Below, piece by piece: positions 15,132 through 22,723 of a stretch of DNA of 24,614 nt (position 1 is its first letter; each line of letters begins with the position of its first letter). Below the pieces are notes generated by a model that was not told the DNA's origin, made no database searches, and saw only the letters and a list, made by a program, of their open reading frames with translations. The translations under genes were made by a program, and so were the position numbers. Origin of the DNA: a virus; the IMG/VR virus record IMGVR_UViG_3300030339_000226, positions 1 to 24,614 of that record. One strand, given 5' to 3'.

Positions 15132-15165
15132 TTGCTTTAATTTAAATTGTTAGTATTAGTATTTG

Positions 15166-15253
15166 AAAAAAAACAGCACGGCTGATTATTTTTACTATCT
15201 GATTTTAATAATTTTAAGGATTACCTCTATAACCCTATTGTGCCGTGCTGTTT
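15166..15253 (-). ncRNA. Large stem-loop, terminator or structured RNA
   Basis: AAACAGCACGGC (15171-15182) and GCCGTGCTGTTT (15242-15253) are exact complements over 12 bp around a 59-nt interior. On the minus strand the interior can form GGGTTA/TAATCC (one G-U) and TTATT/AATAA hairpins, giving a three-way junction. The 3' arm is followed by eight T on the minus strand, and the 5' arm begins 7 bp after the stop codon at 15261. It could be an unusual terminator or a small structured RNA that ends in one. Confidence 0.6.
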
Positions 15254-15260
15254 ATGTTAT

Positions 15261-15656
15261 TTATAATGGTTTTTCTTCAATATTTTCAGTTATTGTATCT
15301 TGAATAGTAGAGCAAATTACACTTCCATTACCGGTATAATTGTAGAATACTTCGTACAGCGTAGTTTCTTCTTCTGTTTCCGTAGCATCTATTATCACAT
15401 CTTTAATATGCTCAGGATTTAGCGGATGTATCCAATAAATTTTTTCATCTTCAATTGGTTCCGGTTGCGCTTCAAGTATTTCCTTTACATGTTTACTATT
15501 CAAGGCTATTACATAGATCATATCGCCTCCAATCAGTTCAACTTCATAAATATAAAATCTATATTTACTGTTCATTTTACGTGTTAGTGCTCTTTTTTGA
15601 GCGCGCGTTCCTTTAAAATCTGATGTTTTGAACGCTGAATTGCTTGTTCTTTTCAT
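15261..15656 (-). CDS. Hypothetical early protein
   Basis: 131 aa. A basic N-terminus (KGTRAQKRALTRKMNSKYR) precedes strands such as YIYEVELIGG and MIYVIALN, and an acidic second half (ATETEEETTLYEVFY). It lies 1 bp after the 60-aa gene and before the large stem-loop. Not recognised. Confidence 0.55.
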   Translation of the reverse strand: MKRTSNSAFKTSDFKGTRAQKRALTRKMNSKYRFYIYEVELIGGDMIYVIALNSKHVKEILEAQPEPIEDEKIYWIHPLNPEHIKDVIIDATETEEETTLYEVFYNYTGNGSVICSTIQDTITENIEEKPL

Positions 15657-15657
15657 A

Positions 15658-15840
15658 TTATTGCAGCATTTTTATTATAGTTGGTATTTCAGTTTCTTCC
15701 CATTGGTACGATACACTGCCGTGTCTTCCATGGGGTGGTAATTTTTTACCGATATTTATTGCTATTTCATTCAGATCGGCGGTGAAAATCCTGCGGTGTA
15801 ATTTTGTTGTCAGAATTTTGTTTAATTCAGTAGTAGTCAT
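15658..15840 (-). CDS. Small hypothetical protein next to VapE
   Basis: 60 aa, packed between the helicase gene (1 bp gap) and the next gene (1 bp gap), which supports it being real. It begins MTTTELNKILTTKLHRRIF and may hold a short helix-turn-helix, with HGRHGSVSYQW near the end. No family is recognised. Confidence 0.55.
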   Translation of the reverse strand: MTTTELNKILTTKLHRRIFTADLNEIAINIGKKLPPHGRHGSVSYQWEETEIPTIIKMLQ

Positions 15841-15841
15841 A

Positions 15842-17095
15842 TTATATAAATTTTAAGTGATATCCTTTTCGTGGTTCATTATTATCTGTTTTCGAACGGT
15901 ATGTTACAGCCTGATAACCCAGTGCATTGAGTGCGAGCCCTATTTTTTGAGGCGTTATTTTATTCATATCTTCACTTTTAATGCGTCTGTCTTTAATTAA
16001 TCGTTGTAAAATTTGAGTAGGATTAAGTTTTTCGCCTTCATTATCGTTTTCCGGAATTTCGGTGTAACTCTGAATATAGCGCATTGCATCTGTTTCAAAT
16101 TTGTATCGTGCATTGTAGGCATTGAATTCTTCGTAATCAGCCTTATCAAAATGGTAATTGAATGAACTTGATTCACAAAGTGTAAGTGCTTCGCTCCACA
16201 TCTGATCCACATCTACAATGGTGGAATATTCCTGTTGAATATCAGCTATTTCAATGCATCCGAAACGGCGTGTATCCGGACCGTACCAACTCTGGATAAA
16301 GCCTCCGTTTTCTTCATTAAAATTAGTATTGAACATCGAACAGGCTAAGCGGTTTTTTTTGGAAGGAAATTCCTCATGACGCATTTTGGTGGTGATGTGT
16401 GTACAAGTTTGTGCCATTTTGAATGTATTAATACTACCTTTCGAAAGTCCGTTAAGTTCCTCAAAGTTTACTATCATATACCTGGTATATGCATCTTCAA
16501 TGTCAAACTTATGTTCATCTTTCGATGCCTGAACATAAAATTCGCTTAGTTCGTCCGGAAGAATGAATTGTGTAAAATATGTTTTACCGCTTCCACCTCT
16601 TACATCGACAAATCCTAATGCTACATCGTTTGCAATTCCTTTAGTCCAACAGGCAACGCAGGCAACTAACCATTTGCGAATAAGTCTATCAGTACGTTCG
16701 CGATAATAAGTATCAGAATTGCCATCGAATACGCGCGGAATTATATGTGAACTTAATATGTCAATATGGCTAACACCTTTCCACTGGCCGCGGATACGAT
16801 TAAAATAATTAATTACCGGATTAACAGGTGCAATCTGATTTGGTGACCGGATAATTTTGCGGAGCATATTGTCTCCTACAATAATACTTTCGCTCATAAG
16901 ATGTAGCGATATATCGTTGAATGTGGGAGGAAATGTGTAACGATGTTTATCCTTACAACTTATTTGAATTTTAGCAGGATCCTGAATAGGAATTCTGATA
17001 TCATAGTGTTCCATCAAAAAACTAACAACTTGCTGTACTTTATCGTCGAACAGTGAGCGTTCGTTACTGATAGCGGGCTTTTCAATTTGGGGCAT
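15842..17095 (-). CDS. VapE-family SF3-like helicase/ATPase
   Basis: 417 aa. Walker A RGGSGKT (166-172), Walker B-like MIVNFEEL with Glu212-Glu213, a sensor-like SMFNTN (253-258) and arginines in DTRRFGCIEI (274-283) fit the virulence-associated E group of phage replication ATPases. The C-terminus (about 350-417) looks like a winged-helix domain. It would unwind DNA at the phage origin, possibly with a partner primase. It overlaps the upstream gene by 14 nt, so the two are probably made together. Confidence 0.8.
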   Translation of the reverse strand: MPQIEKPAISNERSLFDDKVQQVVSFLMEHYDIRIPIQDPAKIQISCKDKHRYTFPPTFNDISLHLMSESIIVGDNMLRKIIRSPNQIAPVNPVINYFNRIRGQWKGVSHIDILSSHIIPRVFDGNSDTYYRERTDRLIRKWLVACVACWTKGIANDVALGFVDVRGGSGKTYFTQFILPDELSEFYVQASKDEHKFDIEDAYTRYMIVNFEELNGLSKGSINTFKMAQTCTHITTKMRHEEFPSKKNRLACSMFNTNFNEENGGFIQSWYGPDTRRFGCIEIADIQQEYSTIVDVDQMWSEALTLCESSSFNYHFDKADYEEFNAYNARYKFETDAMRYIQSYTEIPENDNEGEKLNPTQILQRLIKDRRIKSEDMNKITPQKIGLALNALGYQAVTYRSKTDNNEPRKGYHLKFI

Positions 17096-17765
17096 GTTCT
17101 TCTAAGTATTTGTTAAGAAATTCTTCACGGGCATTTTTAAGTGCCACCGGCATCATTTTATTTTCAAAGTCTTTACGCTTTTCCCAATAATCCTGGCCTT
17201 CAAGATCATTGAAATCTTTTTTCATAATTTTCAATATTTCTAAACTCACACTATTCCTTGTTTTATCCAAATGATCTTCGAGATCTAAATTGTATTTATC
17301 ACGCTGTTTGCGTGTTAAAATGCTACGTTCCAGGTTATATTGCATAAAACCATACAGTATTCGTTGTGCGTCAACTGATCCGTAAAACGGGCCATATTCA
17401 GCACGCATAATTTTCTCAAAAATTATTTTCAAATCGGTTAAATACATGAATTTATAGTCTTTATATATCATATATGCAACCGCATTTAGTTCTGTGAGTT
17501 GTTTATTTATATTGCTGAATTTGTTAAGAAAATCGAGCCAACGAGCAATATAATTAACTGAATTATTTATTTCAGTTTCAGGATATATTATATTAATATC
17601 CTCTATCGTCATGCGGGGTTTCGCAATTGATTCTTCAATTGTATTAATATTATCGTAAGCAACTAATAATCGTGCCGGTGATAAATCATTATAGAATAAT
17701 TTATAGTTCGGATATAATTTTAGTGTTCGTTTTTGAATTGCCGTTAAATTTTCAAACTGAATCAT
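17082..17765 (-). CDS. Hypothetical replication-linked protein
   Basis: 227 aa, helix-rich, with IEESIAKPRMTIEDINIIYPETE and a central segment AYMIYKDYKFMYLTDLKIIF that precedes a YGPFYGSVDAQRILYGF stretch. I recall similar proteins upstream of replication genes in Bacteroidota phages but cannot name the family. The 14-nt overlap with the VapE gene suggests it is a replication helper, such as a loader or primosome protein. Confidence 0.6.
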   Translation of the reverse strand: MIQFENLTAIQKRTLKLYPNYKLFYNDLSPARLLVAYDNINTIEESIAKPRMTIEDINIIYPETEINNSVNYIARWLDFLNKFSNINKQLTELNAVAYMIYKDYKFMYLTDLKIIFEKIMRAEYGPFYGSVDAQRILYGFMQYNLERSILTRKQRDKYNLDLEDHLDKTRNSVSLEILKIMKKDFNDLEGQDYWEKRKDFENKMMPVALKNAREEFLNKYLEEHAPN

Positions 17766-17785
17766 TACTGTTTTTATTTGAGTTA

Positions 17786-18046
17786 TTATATTCCTTTTAA
17801 TTTTTTAATCTCAGCATTTAACCTGTTAATTTCTTCTTGCTGTTGTCTGAGTCTCATCCATACACTTATTTCACGCCGGGTTTCTTGTTCAATAAATTGC
17901 TGTTTATCCGGAATCTGGTTATCAGTTGCAAATCTTCCTTCCGAATCTTTAGCTCTTTCGCTTATTTTCGGTTTTCGGGTTTTTTGCTTCGTAACTATTT
18001 CGGCAAAAAATGGAAATTCAAGTTGATTTAGCAATACTGAATTCAT
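17786..18046 (-). CDS. Small basic coiled-coil protein
   Basis: 86 aa with a basic middle (KQKTRKPKISERAKDSEGR) and a C-terminal coiled coil (LRQQQEEINRLNAEIKKLKG). It lies 4 bp after the gene before it and 20 bp before the next. Possibly a DNA-binding dimer; unproven. Confidence 0.55.
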   Translation of the reverse strand: MNSVLLNQLEFPFFAEIVTKQKTRKPKISERAKDSEGRFATDNQIPDKQQFIEQETRREISVWMRLRQQQEEINRLNAEIKKLKGI

Positions 18047-18050
18047 GATT

Positions 18051-18536
18051 TTAAACCTGATTGGTTGGTTTTGTTATATTAAAATCACTATGCTCTTCTG
18101 TTTTGGATGGTTCCTCACCGGTAAGTTGTTTATCAGTAGGCTTAAACATAGATTTGTAACCGTTAGCAATAAATAATTCAAGCATTTCAATTGCACGCTG
18201 TTGATTATTACCACTATATTTGCGAAGTCTCGAAAGGATAATATTCTGGCGACGCGATCCGATTTGGATATTATAATCTTCGAGTAGATATTCTTTATAA
18301 GTTTTCCACATTTCGGCAAAATCGTTACCTTCAAATGGTAGTTTTATATCAATAGCTGCTATCGGTTCAACTAATTTATCGAATTCATTTTGCTGATTAA
18401 TAATCTTTACCCATTGCTCACATAGTTTTTTTAAAGCTTTTTTTGTGCGTACATCGCTTACACCTTCGGCAAATTCTTCTACCATTTTATTGAATGATGT
18501 GAGTGAATTAGATAGTAATATCCATTGTGGTCTCAT
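18051..18536 (-). CDS. Early protein with W-x-x-Y-x-EYLLEDY domain
   Basis: 161 aa. Residues 73-131 (FAEMWKTYKEYLLEDYNI and onward) clearly resemble most of the 73-aa protein encoded on the plus strand at 20580-20801, including the ERLxxLxKxxxxxxxxAxxxLExxIAxG pattern. The N-terminal 70 residues are an extra helical part. It shares a 4-nt overlap with its upstream gene. The domain is reminiscent of DnaD/replication helper folds but I cannot confirm this. Confidence 0.6.
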   Translation of the reverse strand: MRPQWILLSNSLTSFNKMVEEFAEGVSDVRTKKALKKLCEQWVKIINQQNEFDKLVEPIAAIDIKLPFEGNDFAEMWKTYKEYLLEDYNIQIGSRRQNIILSRLRKYSGNNQQRAIEMLELFIANGYKSMFKPTDKQLTGEEPSKTEEHSDFNITKPTNQV

Positions 18537-18838
18537 GTTGGCGTGTTTAATTTGTTAGTTACTTTGTTAAATAGTTCGTATATTTCAAGTTTTTCAGGCG
18601 AAAGAAAAAGCTCATTTTTCTTTACTTCGAGATATTTACGAAAAGCAATTTCGAGTTTTTCAGGTTCCCCGGTATGTGGATTTATTACTGATAAAATAGG
18701 AATTCGTTCTACAGTGGATTCGCCACCATGCGGATGTTCAAAATTTATCAAGTAATCTACCATTTTAACTTCCAGTCCGGCATTACGAAATAATTTTATA
18801 GCGTCGGCCGATGAAAATATAATTTTAGCAGTAATCAT
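18533..18838 (-). CDS. Hypothetical early protein
   Basis: 101 aa, mixed alpha/beta, starting MITAKIIFSSADAIKLF and with INPHTGEPEKLEIAF in the centre. It sits 1 bp after the Cys-rich gene and overlaps the next by 4 nt. Not recognised. Confidence 0.55.
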   Translation of the reverse strand: MITAKIIFSSADAIKLFRNAGLEVKMVDYLINFEHPHGGESTVERIPILSVINPHTGEPEKLEIAFRKYLEVKKNELFLSPEKLEIYELFNKVTNKLNTPT

Positions 18839-18839
18839 A

Positions 18840-19220
18840 TTATTTGTATCGTTTGAAGTTTCCGGGAATCTGATCTTTGCGCGTTTCGAATGAACAAGGG
18901 AATACGATTGTCATATTATTGCATCCGTGACATGGAATGCGAAGTGCACAATCAAGACAATCGCCATTTCGGATAAATTGATAAATTTCGTTACGTGTAT
19001 CGATGCGTCGTTCATCTTCAGATATGGTATAAAACTGTATGTCGAATTCCGGAACTCTTTCCTGAGCCGCGAAGCAACTACCGGCAGCATCCCATCGGCA
19101 TCGAATATCATTCATTATTCCGGTAACACTTACTACCTTATTATTTTCCTTGCGTATATTTTCAATATATACGTTCATCACATTGAGTGAAGTTTCAAAA
19201 TCTTTGATTGAGTATTCCAT
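18840..19220 (-). CDS. Cys-rich early protein, possible metal binding
   Basis: 126 aa with seven cysteines. Five are clustered as C88-x2-C91-x5-C97-x2-C100-x8-C109 and two lie earlier (41, 49), a pattern suiting zinc or an iron-sulfur centre. GDCLDCALR matches VDCLRCAFR of the small protein at 14904-15131, suggesting a shared mini-domain. It lies between the LuxR-type regulator and a small unknown. Confidence 0.6.
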   Translation of the reverse strand: MEYSIKDFETSLNVMNVYIENIRKENNKVVSVTGIMNDIRCRWDAAGSCFAAQERVPEFDIQFYTISEDERRIDTRNEIYQFIRNGDCLDCALRIPCHGCNNMTIVFPCSFETRKDQIPGNFKRYK

Positions 19221-19301
19221 AAGTCAGTTATTAATTTTCGATTAATTGATTTAAGAGGTGGAGAGATGTTTTTTTAAAATGTTGTATGTTTTTGATAAAT
19301 G

Positions 19302-19865
19302 TTACTCAACGCTTTGAGCTACATGTTTTAAATAATATTCTGTTATTGATGCATTGTTATGTTTACTAATTTTACGAAGTATATTATTGGTGTGTTTTTC
19401 AACCGTGAAGCGACTAATACAAAGTAGTACTGCAATATCGGAGACTGTTCGTCCTTCGGATATTAATTTCATTACGCGTTCCTCTCCAACCGATATTTTT
19501 GTTTCTTCTTTCGGAAAACAGGTTTCGCGCCACTCTTTACATTCACCGGCCAGTGGACATTGCGTAAATTCAAAATGAAAATTGCCTTCAGCGTCGATAT
19601 CCAACCGATTATCATAAGTCCCGAAATTACATTTCAAAAATCCGCGAACTATAAGGAATTCAAAATGCCATCTGTTTTGATCATACTGTTGATATCGCTT
19701 TTTCAGGTTTTCCACAGCTACAGGGTAACGATCGGTAATTACTTCGAGAAACGATGTAATAAAATCACGATTAGATTCCAGCAATTCAAAAGATTCCTGA
19801 TTTTTGATCCGGATCTCCACTTCGCCATGTGGCATGGAGAAATTTTCAATATTTCTTATGTCCAT
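19302..19865 (-). CDS. LuxR-type HTH regulator with Cys motif
   Basis: 187 aa. The C-terminal 124-180 is a LuxR/GerE helix-turn-helix: VGEERVMKLISEGRTVSDIA followed by LCISRFTVEKHTNNILRKI. A strand-rich N-terminal part carries C79 and C103-x5-C109-x6-C116 (QCPLAGECKEWRETC), perhaps a metal site. No receiver domain is present, so it is not a two-component partner. It is the second gene of the early minus-strand operon and probably controls early or late phage genes. It overlaps the upstream gene by 10 nt. Confidence 0.75.
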   Translation of the reverse strand: MDIRNIENFSMPHGEVEIRIKNQESFELLESNRDFITSFLEVITDRYPVAVENLKKRYQQYDQNRWHFEFLIVRGFLKCNFGTYDNRLDIDAEGNFHFEFTQCPLAGECKEWRETCFPKEETKISVGEERVMKLISEGRTVSDIAVLLCISRFTVEKHTNNILRKISKHNNASITEYYLKHVAQSVE

Positions 19866-20080
19866 TGCAGTTTTCCGGTTTTAAAATCATCAATGATTGA
19901 TTCAACTGCTTCAAGTTCTAACTTAGTAAAATTCTTTTCACGGAATTTATAACTGAATGTTGGTATCGACCATCCTGTTTTATCAATTACAGTCTGTTTG
20001 AACAGACTTTTTTGTTTTGTTTCCAAAAGTCTGTAATAACTGATAACAGTAGTTTTTTTCTTAATTTCTTGTTTTGTCAT
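19856..20080 (-). CDS. First early gene, small HTH-like protein (Cro-position)
   Basis: 74 aa and basic at the N-terminus (MTKQEIKKKTT). GWSIPTFSYKFREKNFTKLELEAVESII (about 36-63) resembles a helix-turn-helix. It is the first gene divergent from the XRE repressor, the position of a Cro or antirepressor, and its start is 35 bp from the early promoter. The family is not recognised, so the Cro role is inferred from position. Confidence 0.6.
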   Translation of the reverse strand: MTKQEIKKKTTVISYYRLLETKQKSLFKQTVIDKTGWSIPTFSYKFREKNFTKLELEAVESIIDDFKTGKLQWT

Positions 20081-20114
20081 TATTATATTTATATTTAATA
20101 TTAATTTGATACCG

Positions 20115-20146
20115 CAAATATATAACTAATTTGAGATAATCTCAAA
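20115..20146 (-). promoter_or_regulatory. Early promoter, Bacteroidota consensus
   Basis: On the minus strand, TTTG (20143-20146) is followed after exactly 20 nt by TATATTTG (20115-20122), a full match to the Bacteroidota consensus TTTG-N(19-21)-TAnnTTTG. It drives the early operon beginning at 20080. Its -33 box lies inside the operator palindrome. Confidence 0.75.
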
Positions 20147-20147
20147 T
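20129..20147. promoter_or_regulatory. Repressor operator, perfect 19-bp palindrome
   Basis: ATTTGAGAT and ATCTCAAAT flank a single A. Further half-sites ATGAG (20153-20157) and CTCAT (20184-20188) lie toward the repressor gene. The dyad covers the -33 box of the early promoter, so a bound repressor would block the early genes. Confidence 0.75.
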
Positions 20148-20223
20148 ATAAAATGAGTTTTTTTCAATATTTTTTTATATAATCTCATTACATATTGATA
20201 ATCAATTAATTATATTTACAAAT

Positions 20224-20574
20224 ATGAATTTAATTAGAAATATAGAAATTATTAGAAAGCAAAAGGGTTATAGTCAAGAATATATAGCTCAAAATATGCA
20301 TGTAGATAATGCTGTAATTAGCAATATTGAAAAGGGTAAGCGAAAATTGAAGTGGGATGAAATTGAGATTTTCTCAAATATATTCGAAATGAGTATCCTT
20401 GATTTAATAACATATCCAGAAGTTTATGTAAAAAAAGATGCTCAAATGAATATATTAACAGAACCATTGGAAGAATATGGTTTAAATGATAAGGAAAAAT
20501 TAATAAAGACACTTTATGATAGAATTAATTATCAGGAAAAAATAATAAATGCATTATTAAAAATTGAATTATAA
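20224..20574 (+). CDS. XRE-family lysogeny repressor
   Basis: 116 aa. Residues 3-60 are a Cro/CI-type HTH (IRKQKGYSQEYIAQNMHVDN, then ISNIEKGKRKLKW). The C-terminal part (about 75-116) is helical and probably dimerises; there is no LexA/CI-type self-cleaving peptidase domain, so induction must work another way. It is divergent from the early operon across a palindromic operator and is followed 5 bp later by a companion gene. Confidence 0.8.
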   Translation: MNLIRNIEIIRKQKGYSQEYIAQNMHVDNAVISNIEKGKRKLKWDEIEIFSNIFEMSILDLITYPEVYVKKDAQMNILTEPLEEYGLNDKEKLIKTLYDRINYQEKIINALLKIEL

Positions 20575-20579
20575 ATACT

Positions 20580-20801
20580 ATGTTAAACAATTCAGAATTT
20601 TTAGAAACCTGGAAAATATATAATGAATATCTTTTGGAGGATTACGGAATAATACTAAATGACACACAAAAACAAGAACGGCTTGCTGATATAGAAAAAT
20701 TGGCGAATGGAGATGAAAAATTTGCTAATGATATACTTGAAATTATGATTGCACGTGGAGAAACAACTATTTTAATGCCTGATGATAATGAATTTGCCTA
20801 A
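20580..20801 (+). CDS. Small companion of the repressor, paralogue of an early protein
   Basis: 73 aa, starting 5 bp after the repressor stop and so co-transcribed with it. Residues 7-66 (FLETWKIYNEYLLEDYGI and onward) match residues 73-131 of the protein encoded at 18051-18536 on the opposite strand, but the N-terminal extension is missing. It could compete with that early protein for a shared partner; this is inference. Confidence 0.65.
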   Translation: MLNNSEFLETWKIYNEYLLEDYGIILNDTQKQERLADIEKLANGDEKFANDILEIMIARGETTILMPDDNEFA

Positions 20802-20818
20802 AATTTTTTTTATGATAT

Positions 20819-21012
20819 CTGCGGCAAAACTGCGGCAGTAGTTTGTACTAATTATTAAATTAATAGTTTAATATAATCTGATATACAATTGTTTAACTAT
20901 TTTAAAAAAACAAAAAGGGAAGGATAACAGTCCCTCCCTCTCCGCTTTTTTAATTTTAAAACGTTGTATGTCAAAAACATACAACGTTTTTTATTTTATT
21001 ACTGCGGCAGTA
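20819..21012. other. Candidate phage attachment site (attP) region
   Basis: In the 295-bp gap between the repressor pair and the integrase. TCCCTCCCTCTCCGC (20931-20945) reads like a tRNA-Ser 3' end: T-stem 3' strand, acceptor CCTCTCC, discriminator G, then C. CTGCGGCA occurs at 20819, 20830 and 21002, the last two as ACTGCGGCAGTA (20829-20840 and 21001-21012), flanking that core like integrase arm sites. A strong hairpin lies between core and right arm. Phage genes on both sides imply an unintegrated or circular form. Confidence 0.5.
20958..20992 (+). terminator. Strong rho-independent terminator
   Basis: AAAACGTTGTATGT (20958-20971) and ACATACAACGTTTT (20977-20990) pair over 14 bp with a 5-nt loop, followed by T residues. 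It would end the repressor transcript before the integrase. With an A run at its left it could work both ways. Confidence 0.85.
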
Positions 21013-21096
21013 ATGCAGCACTTCAATGTTTGTTTACAGTTTTAAAATAAAAAACGCTGTAATTTAATAAGTTAAACTAATTTAAAACTTATTTTT

Positions 21097-22245
21097 ATGG
21101 CAATTATTAATGACAATTTCAAAATGGATTATATACCGGCGCGAATTTGCGATGGTAAAGAATTATGCATAAAATATTACGCATGGGACCAAAAAGAAGG
21201 TAAAAGAAAACGAAAAGTTATGCGCTTTAATCACTTAATTGGAAAATTCCCAAAACGTGAAATATATCGTATGATGAATAAAGCCGTATTTGATATAAAC
21301 GTAAAACTTGAATCAGGAAAGAACCCATATATCGAATCTGAGTTACCAAAAGCATATTCAAAATTATCTGATGCTGTTAATATATTTAGTGAAATTAAAG
21401 AACAGGATATGCGGGAGGATGGATTTAGAAGTTATAAATCATTCATTAAAAAATTGAATGATTGGCTTATTCTTCATAACTTAACAAATTGTTATGTAAT
21501 AGATTTTAACAAAGATATGGCTGTTGATTTCTTAATTGAGATTGAACGAAATAAAAGTATAGGTAATCGGACTTATAATAATTATGTAGAATTTTACAGG
21601 GGACTCTGGAATTGGTTAATTGAAAAAAATTACTGTAAAAATAACATATTTACAAATTTCAAAAAAAAGGAAGAAGAAGAAAAAATAAGGCAAATTATTG
21701 ATCCGAAATCACATTTAAAAATTATAGATTACTGCCGGAATAATATGCCAAATATGGAAATTGTTATCGATTTAGTTAGATCTTCGTTTATCCGTCCTGC
21801 AGAGATATGCCGTATAAAAATTTCTAATATTGATTTATTTAATAAAGTTATAAGTATTCCACAGGGAAATTCAAAAACAAAAAAATTCAGATTTGCATAT
21901 CTACCTGATTGGTTAGTATATAAAATTATTAATAATATGTCACTTGAAAATTATCCTTTAGATTTTTACCTTTTAACAAGAAATTTAAAACCAGGTACAA
22001 AAAAAATAGGTACCAGGGAATTGGATAAATACTGGGCGAAAATAAGAACTGATTTAAATTTAGGAATGGAATTGCAGTTATATTCGTACAGAGATACTGG
22101 GATAACAGCACTTGAAGATGCGGGTATTCAACGGCGTGTAATTATTAAGCTTACCGGTCACCAGAGTGAAGAAATGGCTGGAAAATATATTCGCCAGCCA
22201 TCACGTGAACTTATTGATAATATTGTAACAAAAATAAAAGAATAA
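21097..22245 (+). CDS. int: Phage tyrosine integrase
   Basis: 382 aa. N-terminal arm-binding (1-80) and core-binding (about 90-190) regions precede the catalytic domain: R233 (FIRPAEICR), Lys near 260-263, Y329-x-x-R332 (LYSYRDTG), GH at 354-355 (LTGHQSEEM) and nucleophile Y364 (GKYI). The first His of HxxR is Tyr, and a D follows the Arg, variants seen in this phylum. It integrates or excises the phage at attP, just upstream. It is not an integron integrase. A short AT-rich inverted repeat (21066-21073 with 21086-21093) covers the ribosome-binding region. It ends 4 bp from the convergent holin gene, over a weak GAATAA/TTATTC hairpin. Confidence 0.9.
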   Translation: MAIINDNFKMDYIPARICDGKELCIKYYAWDQKEGKRKRKVMRFNHLIGKFPKREIYRMMNKAVFDINVKLESGKNPYIESELPKAYSKLSDAVNIFSEIKEQDMREDGFRSYKSFIKKLNDWLILHNLTNCYVIDFNKDMAVDFLIEIERNKSIGNRTYNNYVEFYRGLWNWLIEKNYCKNNIFTNFKKKEEEEKIRQIIDPKSHLKIIDYCRNNMPNMEIVIDLVRSSFIRPAEICRIKISNIDLFNKVISIPQGNSKTKKFRFAYLPDWLVYKIINNMSLENYPLDFYLLTRNLKPGTKKIGTRELDKYWAKIRTDLNLGMELQLYSYRDTGITALEDAGIQRRVIIKLTGHQSEEMAGKYIRQPSRELIDNIVTKIKE

Positions 22246-22249
22246 AATC

Positions 22250-22723
22250 TTATTCAATTTTGTTTTCCTCCTTATCTTCCAAACTCGATAAATCGACGTC
22301 GAAATGACGGGCTGTTTTATCGATCATTATTTTCTGAAATAACTTTGCCCAGCTGGAGCCGTTACAACTGCTTTCGTTTTCTAGGATACTCCACAACTCT
22401 TTAAAACAATATATACCCGCTGCCCAGTTGGCAAAAAACAGGTTATCGAACATTACGAAGATCATAGTTCCGGCAAAGTGAGCCAGTAATACGATCACAA
22501 ATAGTTCGATAATTGAGGTTATAACCTTTGCGAATTTTGCACTTTGGAATTTACCTGATGCTTTTCCTGATGTTTTTTTGACTCGTTGGCTTAGCCGATA
22601 AGCCGTAAAACTATCGACGAGAATAAAAAGTATTCCGACAAAAAGTACCGGAAATGTAGGCTTAACAGTAGCTAATAAACCACCGAAAAGCGCGATGAGC
22701 CATTTAAGTAAGGTAGAGTTCAT
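22250..22723 (-). CDS. Phage holin (holin 4-like)
   Basis: 157 aa. Two hydrophobic regions (about 7-40 and 66-100) flank a basic cytoplasmic loop (RVKKTSGKASGKFQSAKF). ILVDSFTAYRLSQ carries the Asp in a membrane-near helix, and KELWSILENESS followed by a helical tail is typical of the Phage_holin_4 group. It would form the inner-membrane pore that lets endolysin reach the wall. No endolysin gene is beside it in the window. It overlaps the upstream small gene by 4 nt. Confidence 0.7.
   Translation of the reverse strand: MNSTLLKWLIALFGGLLATVKPTFPVLFVGILFILVDSFTAYRLSQRVKKTSGKASGKFQSAKFAKVITSIIELFVIVLLAHFAGTMIFVMFDNLFFANWAAGIYCFKELWSILENESSCNGSSWAKLFQKIMIDKTARHFDVDLSSLEDKEENKIE

Noticed and set aside
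20905-20945. Complete tRNA gene
   Set aside because: Only the 3' end looks like tRNA-Ser; no D-arm, anticodon arm or 5' acceptor strand is present.
21097-22245. Integrase as an integron integrase (IntI)
   Set aside because: It has no visible IntI-specific extra helix region, it sits beside a tRNA-like attP and a repressor, and its length and motifs fit Bacteroidota phage integrases.
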